A stretch of DNA of 64,000 nucleotides, taken from contig JAFDZM010000076.1 of assembly GCA_018266915.1 (NCBI GenBank), positions 186,001-250,000 on the forward strand, given 5' to 3'. Under the pieces are notes generated by a model, which saw only the letters and a list, made by a program, of their open reading frames with translations, ran no database searches and was not told the DNA's origin. Origin of the DNA: Bacteroidota bacterium. GTDB lineage: Bacteria > Bacteroidota > Bacteroidia > Sphingobacteriales > Sphingobacteriaceae. Shown one piece after another: positions 59,789 through 64,000 of the stretch. The position numbers and the translations under genes are program-made. Numbering within the stretch: the first letter of the stretch is position 1; the number at the start of each line of letters is the position of its first letter.

Positions 59789-60472
59789 ATGAATACTGAA
59801 CTAAAAATAGTTACTACCGCCGATGGCTCTAATACCATCTATAATAGTGCTGTTGGCGAGAATTATCACTCGCGGCATGGTGCATTACAGGAAAGCAAAC
59901 ATGTGTTTTTAAACTCAGGACTGAAATATTACCTCGATAATCATTCAGCAGTTTCTGCAAGTATTTTGGAAGTTGGCTTTGGCACGGGACTTAACTTTTT
60001 GTTGAGTGCAGATTATTGTGCTAAAAATCAAATCAAGCTTGATTATACAGGGATAGAAGCTTATCCATTAACTGAAGAAATGATCAGCCAGACAGGGTAT
60101 GACCAATATATCTCACCTGCAACCTGGAGCAGTTTTCTGAATGACTACCCTGAGGCTTTAAAAACCGCTGTTCAAATCAATACCTGCCAACTGCAAATTG
60201 CACATTGCCAACTGTTGGAATTTAATAACAAAGAACCGTTCGATGTGGTCTACTTCGACGCCTTTGCAGCTATCCATCAGCCTGAAATGTGGGATGAGGA
60301 GGCTATTACGCATACCGTTCAATTTCTGAAACCGGGTGGAGTTTTTGTTACCTATGCTATTACAGGAAATCTAAAACGGGTGCTCAAATCGCTTGGCTTT
60401 AAAGTTGAAAAAGCACCCGGCGCACCCGGCAAACGAGAAATGCTCCGGGCGATAAAATGTGCAGATGAGTAA
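59789..60472 (+). CDS. mnmD: tRNA mnm5s2U methyltransferase, MnmD-type
   Basis: The 227-residue protein corresponds to the methyltransferase half of MnmC (DUF752): YHSRHGALQESKHVFLNSGL, the SAM-binding ILEVGFGTGLNFLLS, FDVVYFDAFAAIHQPEMWDEEA and a C-terminal VTYAITGNLKRVLKSLGF with PGAPGKREML. It completes the mnm5s2U modification at the tRNA wobble base. The oxidase half of MnmC is absent, as usual for MnmD. Its C-terminal KCADE and the stop are part of a TGTGCAGATGAG repeat. Co-transcription with the MBL gene is likely. Confidence 0.93.
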   Translation: MNTELKIVTTADGSNTIYNSAVGENYHSRHGALQESKHVFLNSGLKYYLDNHSAVSASILEVGFGTGLNFLLSADYCAKNQIKLDYTGIEAYPLTEEMISQTGYDQYISPATWSSFLNDYPEALKTAVQINTCQLQIAHCQLLEFNNKEPFDVVYFDAFAAIHQPEMWDEEAITHTVQFLKPGGVFVTYAITGNLKRVLKSLGFKVEKAPGAPGKREMLRAIKCADE

Positions 60473-60600
60473 ATGTGCAAATATGCAGATGCGAGGATGT
60501 AAAGATGATTTTTGATGAGCCTTCTAAAATCTGCACATTTACTCATCTGCACATCCGCACATTATTTACATTTGCATATATGCAAATTTGCACATCAACA
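60455..60600. repeat. Inverted TGTGCAGATG word repeat
   Basis: AATGTGCAGATGAGTAAATG and TGCAAATATGCAGATGCG on the left are answered by TGCACATTTACTCATCTGC, ACATCCGCACAT and TTTGCACATC on the right. It starts inside the mnmD coding end and stops just before the mazG ATG. Confidence 0.7.
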
Positions 60601-60602
60601 AT

Positions 60603-61406
60603 ATGCCACTTACCACTCCTATAGCTTCTAATACGCCATCCGGTGCTTTTGAACGCCTGCTGACCATCATGAATGACCTTCGTTTGAACTGCCCGTGGGA
60701 CAAAAAGCAAACACTTGAAAGTTTGCGCCACCTTACCATTGAGGAGGTGTATGAACTTTCAGATTCCATCCTCGATGGCGATATGCCCGAAATCAAGAAA
60801 GAGTTGGGCGATATTATGCTCCACCTTGTTTTTTATGCCCGTATTGCTCAAGAAACTAATGATTTTACGATCACAGATGTGCTAAATGCTATTTGCGATA
60901 AGCTGATTAATCGTCACCCGCATATTTATGGTGACGTGGATGTGAATGACGAAGAAGATGTAAAACGCAACTGGGAGCAAATCAAGCTAAAAGAAGGGAA
61001 TAAATCGGTTTTGGCTGGTGTGCCTGCATCATTACCTGCTTTGGTAAAAGCTTCACGCATACAGGAAAAAGCGCGCGGGGTTGGGTTCGACTGGGAAGAA
61101 AAAGGCCAGGTATGGGCAAAAGTAGAAGAGGAAATGCAGGAATTTAAGAATGAGTTTAATGCCGAGGACGAAAGCAAAATAGATCGCGAAAGAGCGGAAA
61201 GTGAATTTGGGGACTTGCTGTTTTCTTTGATCAACTACGCCCGTTTCATCAATATTAATCCCGAAGATGCACTCGAAAAAACTAACCGGAAGTTTATAAA
61301 ACGCTTTCAGTACCTTGAAGGTAAAGCGAAGGAAAGCGGTAAAAATTTACAGGATATGAGCCTTGCCGAAATGGATGTGTTTTGGGATGAGGCAAAAAAA
61401 TTATAA
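60603..61406 (+). CDS. mazG: MazG nucleoside triphosphate pyrophosphohydrolase
   Basis: The ATG at 60603 (MPLTTPIASNTPSGAFERLL) is preferred over a TTG at 60588 in the repeat; the protein has 267 residues. It has the two tandem MazG domains: the first with LNCPWDKKQT, EEVYELSDSI and ELGDIMLHLVFYARIA, the second with DWEEKGQVWAKVEEEMQEF and ESEFGDLLFSLINYARF. It hydrolyses NTPs, including damaged ones, to NMP and pyrophosphate. Confidence 0.94.
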   Translation: MPLTTPIASNTPSGAFERLLTIMNDLRLNCPWDKKQTLESLRHLTIEEVYELSDSILDGDMPEIKKELGDIMLHLVFYARIAQETNDFTITDVLNAICDKLINRHPHIYGDVDVNDEEDVKRNWEQIKLKEGNKSVLAGVPASLPALVKASRIQEKARGVGFDWEEKGQVWAKVEEEMQEFKNEFNAEDESKIDRERAESEFGDLLFSLINYARFININPEDALEKTNRKFIKRFQYLEGKAKESGKNLQDMSLAEMDVFWDEAKKL

Positions 61407-61472
61407 AATATCGGTGGCTTTGTAGCGTTTATATGTTAAATTACGTACCTGCAAAAAAAACTTTTTGTTAAC

Positions 61473-61916
61473 ATGAAACATAAATTACTTTACTTATTTC
61501 TTTTGTTGGTGATAGTTGTGGCAGGATGTATAAAAAGCACTCCGAATAATCAGCCTGCACCAACCCCGTCGGGAAAATTCTCTGGTATATTTAAAGTAGC
61601 ACACAGGCATACTACTACAAGTAACTGGGACAGCGTAAAAACAACATTGAACGTACAGTTTAATACACCGGCTTATACTTATGCGGTTTCGGGTGTAGAT
61701 ACATCCACCCTGCATGTTGCCAGCTATGGTACATTCGGCATTAGTTCGCCCTATATTCAGTTTACTGATCAGACCTGGGTTCAACCCGTAACAGGAACCA
61801 AATGGCATCTAAACGGTTACTATTTATATAATTATGATGGCACAAACCTGATCATGTACGTATCCAGCGGTGATACACTGGTGGCCGGATACAGTTTAAA
61901 GAAAACATCGAATTAA
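61473..61916 (+). CDS. Small lipoprotein, beta-rich, unknown
   Basis: The 147-residue product has a signal sequence with lipobox (LFLLLVIVVAGC, cysteine 19) followed by a Pro/Asn/Gln linker. Its single beta-rich domain (SGKFSGIFKVAHRHTTTSNW, TLNVQFNTPAYTYAVSG, YIQFTDQTWV, YYLYNYDGTNLIMYV) resembles small lipocalin-like envelope lipoproteins, but no family can be named. A good terminator follows. Confidence 0.75.
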   Translation: MKHKLLYLFLLLVIVVAGCIKSTPNNQPAPTPSGKFSGIFKVAHRHTTTSNWDSVKTTLNVQFNTPAYTYAVSGVDTSTLHVASYGTFGISSPYIQFTDQTWVQPVTGTKWHLNGYYLYNYDGTNLIMYVSSGDTLVAGYSLKKTSN

Positions 61917-61940
61917 TTAAACCAATAAAAATATTGTTGA

Positions 61941-61970
61941 GGCCGGTAATATTCCGGCCTTTTTGTTTTT
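61941..61970 (+). terminator. Intrinsic terminator
   Basis: GGCCGG-TAATATT-CCGGCC stem followed by TTTTTGTTTTT, 25 bp after the lipoprotein stop. Confidence 0.9.
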
Positions 61971-62077
61971 AGAGCGAAACGTAAAATATTTTTATACTGA
62001 TTGTAGCGATATTGTTATTTATTTCGTAACAACTACGAATATCAAATTAGTTAATATAGGTTGAATAATAATTTTTA

Positions 62078-62632
62078 ATGCATCCACCCCAACGTATTGC
62101 CGAAGACGAACTGATAAGGCAATGCAAAGCAGGCAGCTTAAGGTACCAGGAACTGCTTTATAAGCAATTCTACGGCTATGCCATGGGTATTGGGTTACGC
62201 TATAGCCTTAACCGGGATGATGCATTAGAGGTTGTAAATGACGCTTTTATAAAAGCGTTCAATTCAATGGGCAATTATGATATCACTAAACCTTTTAAAG
62301 CATGGCTGCGAACAATCGTCGTAAATACCGCTATCGACAGGCGTCGCAAGGATTTGAAGCACCAGCTGAATATTGAGCTGGATGATGCAGGGCCTATCAT
62401 CAGTCATGTTAATGCTATTGATAGTTTGGGAGTGCAGGATATTTTGAATATGATGAAAGGATTGCCTGCCATCCAAATTACCATATTCAACTTATATGAA
62501 ATAGACGGTTATAATCATGATGAAATTGCGGATATGCTGAATATCCCGGCGAGTTCGTCAAGAGTGTATTTAAGCCGCGCAAAAGAAAGAATGAGGAAAT
62601 TAATTAAAACGGAAACACAAAACCATGGATGA
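62078..62632 (+). CDS. ECF-type RNA polymerase sigma factor
   Basis: A 184-residue sigma factor with region 2 (DALEVVNDAFIKAFNSMGNYD, then FKAWLRTIVVNTAIDRRR) and region 4 (YNHDEIADMLNIPASSSRVYLSRAKERMRK). It has no N-terminal region 1. The promoter is not known. Its last 8 bases overlap the start of the downstream gene, whose N-terminus is cytoplasmic and probably holds the sigma factor inactive until a signal arrives. Confidence 0.93.
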   Translation: MHPPQRIAEDELIRQCKAGSLRYQELLYKQFYGYAMGIGLRYSLNRDDALEVVNDAFIKAFNSMGNYDITKPFKAWLRTIVVNTAIDRRRKDLKHQLNIELDDAGPIISHVNAIDSLGVQDILNMMKGLPAIQITIFNLYEIDGYNHDEIADMLNIPASSSRVYLSRAKERMRKLIKTETQNHG

Positions 62633-64000
62633 CCCGTTGGATAACGACTTGAAAAAACGCATCAGGGAAGTGTTCGATAATTACGATGATGGACACGCCG
62701 ATGAAGGCTGGCAACTGCTGAGGGAGAAATATCCCAAAAAAGCACGTCGCAGCCCTGTTTTATGGCTCCGGTGGGGCTCGGCAGCAGCAGTGTTACTGCT
62801 GTTCCTGGGCATATTATGGCTTAATAAAAGGCCTGAAAAAGAAAACAAACTGGTTGGTAATAAACCAGGCATCAATCACCCTATAGTAAAAAGTATAGAG
62901 CCGCAAAAGAACAGTAACACGATAACAGACAAAACTAATAATGCTGATGCTAAATTAGCTGATAGCGTGATCAATAGCCTGCAGACTCAAAAATTGGCAA
63001 ATAATAAATTATTGGCAACTCGTTCACTTAAAAAGAACATTACAAAAGCAAATAAACCATCGACGGATATTGAAACGTCAAATGCAATTGCTAATAACAA
63101 TATCTTCAATAAGGGAATAGCAGGGAATAATGAACCTGCTGTAAATAACGCCACACAAAATATTGCCGCCATCAAGCCCGCAAAAACTATTGAAAAACAA
63201 AATGTTGGGATAGCTAAAACAGATAATAATGCTTCAAAAGTTGATTCTTCAGTTAATGTAACTGCTCAGTCAATGGCTGTCGCAAAACCAAAGAATGGCG
63301 TCAATATGCTGGATCAATCCAAACAGCCAGACAAAACTGTTTTTGCTGATAACCAGGTGCCAAAGAATAAAAAAGATCAGGGATTGCGTGGCCGAACCGT
63401 AAGCTTTGGGGTATATGCAGCTACCTATGTAAACTATGCCAGCAAGAGCAACAACCAACTAAACGAGGGTATCGGGATTAGTTCTGATATAAGGATCAGC
63501 AGAAAGCTTAACCTGTCTACCGGGGTAGCTATCGGGCAAAACTCGCTTAATTATAATGGCCAGCTTCCCCCGGAGCAATCGAAATTATTAGCATCAGCGA
63601 ACAGTTCTGCAAATAGCCTTGCAAGTGGTAGAGCAAGTGCTTTAGCTGCACCTGCTTATAGCGCAAATTCATTTTTTGCGGCTACGCCTTCGCTTAAAAA
63701 CTATACCGCAAGCCTGGTTGGGTTAGAAATACCTATTAACCTGAAATACAAATTCAATCCGGAAAAGAATGCGACTTTTGTTTCGATAGGTGTTAGCTCA
63801 GGTACTTTTGTTAATGAGACCTATACGTCTACCTATAATTATACAACACCGTTTGCTTCCAATTTATCGCAAACAACCGATCAGTCATTGCAGCAAAAGT
63901 TTAATAGTTTTTACTTTGCTAAAACGTTAAACTTTTCATTCGGTACAGGTTATCGTATTTCGGGTAATGACCTGATAATTGAGCCATTTATAAAATACCC
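62625..64000 (+). CDS. Membrane-spanning protein with C-terminal outer-membrane barrel (partial)
   Basis: The frame from ATG 62625 is open to the window end (458 residues visible). It has a charged cytoplasmic N-terminus of about 45 residues (FDNYDDGHADEGWQLLREK) and one membrane helix at about 47-66 (LWLRWGSAAAVLLLFLGILW). A linker of about 185 residues, rich in Asn and Lys, follows. From about residue 255 come beta strands typical of outer-membrane barrels (VSFGVYAATYVNYAS, ISSDIRISRKLNLSTGVAIG, ASLVGLEIPINLKYKF). The order suggests an anti-sigma-like protein that reaches the outer membrane in one chain. The C-terminal barrel end is outside the window. Confidence 0.82.
   Translation, partial: MDDPLDNDLKKRIREVFDNYDDGHADEGWQLLREKYPKKARRSPVLWLRWGSAAAVLLLFLGILWLNKRPEKENKLVGNKPGINHPIVKSIEPQKNSNTITDKTNNADAKLADSVINSLQTQKLANNKLLATRSLKKNITKANKPSTDIETSNAIANNNIFNKGIAGNNEPAVNNATQNIAAIKPAKTIEKQNVGIAKTDNNASKVDSSVNVTAQSMAVAKPKNGVNMLDQSKQPDKTVFADNQVPKNKKDQGLRGRTVSFGVYAATYVNYASKSNNQLNEGIGISSDIRISRKLNLSTGVAIGQNSLNYNGQLPPEQSKLLASANSSANSLASGRASALAAPAYSANSFFAATPSLKNYTASLVGLEIPINLKYKFNPEKNATFVSIGVSSGTFVNETYTSTYNYTTPFASNLSQTTDQSLQQKFNSFYFAKTLNFSFGTGYRISGNDLIIEPFIKY

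Overview
The window reads as chromosomal DNA of a Bacteroidota bacterium, most likely family Sphingobacteriaceae (Mucilaginibacter/Pedobacter-like). The support is the TAnnTTTG -7 promoter elements, lineage-typical genes (TamL, a type IX secretion plug-domain protein, DUF4199, a propeller hybrid histidine kinase, Anbu protease), many SPII lipoproteins and short palindromic intergenic repeats. No rRNA, CRISPR, IS transposase or prophage genes were seen. The genus is an inference.

Layout. 1-10650: partial MATE exporter; two small unknown genes; HxlR regulator divergent from DoxX and azoreductase genes over a perfect 40-bp palindrome; a SnoaL-like protein; DUF4199 plus a membrane-bound LuxR-type regulator; a HipA-like kinase/DUF3037 pair; a carboxylesterase divergent from a NUDIX-type regulator over a perfect palindrome; two lipoproteins. 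10847-20465: a 1442-aa hybrid sensor kinase, then a stress/redox-flavoured cluster (GlxA-type AraC regulator, DinB, VOC, DoxX, DUF1572, MarR, DUF2269, NAD(P)-binding protein). 20513-25762: two beta-propeller lipoproteins, a DEAD-box helicase and a membrane acyltransferase.

26000-33639: an Anbu/transglutaminase operon, a secreted molybdopterin-fold protein, then a 1327-aa Pls/PosA-type single-module peptide synthetase with its own 4'-phosphopantetheinyl transferase divergently beside it. 33730-50217: mostly core genes (tamL, TrmH-type methyltransferase, tRNA-Cys, pyrD, ABC-F, T9SS plug protein, thioesterase, YfcC carrier, EVE protein, CBM9 protein, RRM protein, holA) plus a bacterial pepsin-like lipoprotein. 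50208-64000: membrane hybrid kinase, valS, M13 peptidase, MBL-rhodanese protein, mnmD, mazG, and at the right edge an ECF sigma factor overlapping a gene that appears to fuse a cytoplasmic tail, one membrane helix and an outer-membrane beta-barrel.

The most unusual layer is repetitive. A family of paired-hairpin elements (3516-3591, 31803-31879, 54806-54902) has one copy inside, and in frame with, the peptide synthetase adenylation domain. A second small palindromic insert lies in frame in valS. Many gene ends run into short inverted 'word' repeats that in several cases supply the last codons or the stop codon.
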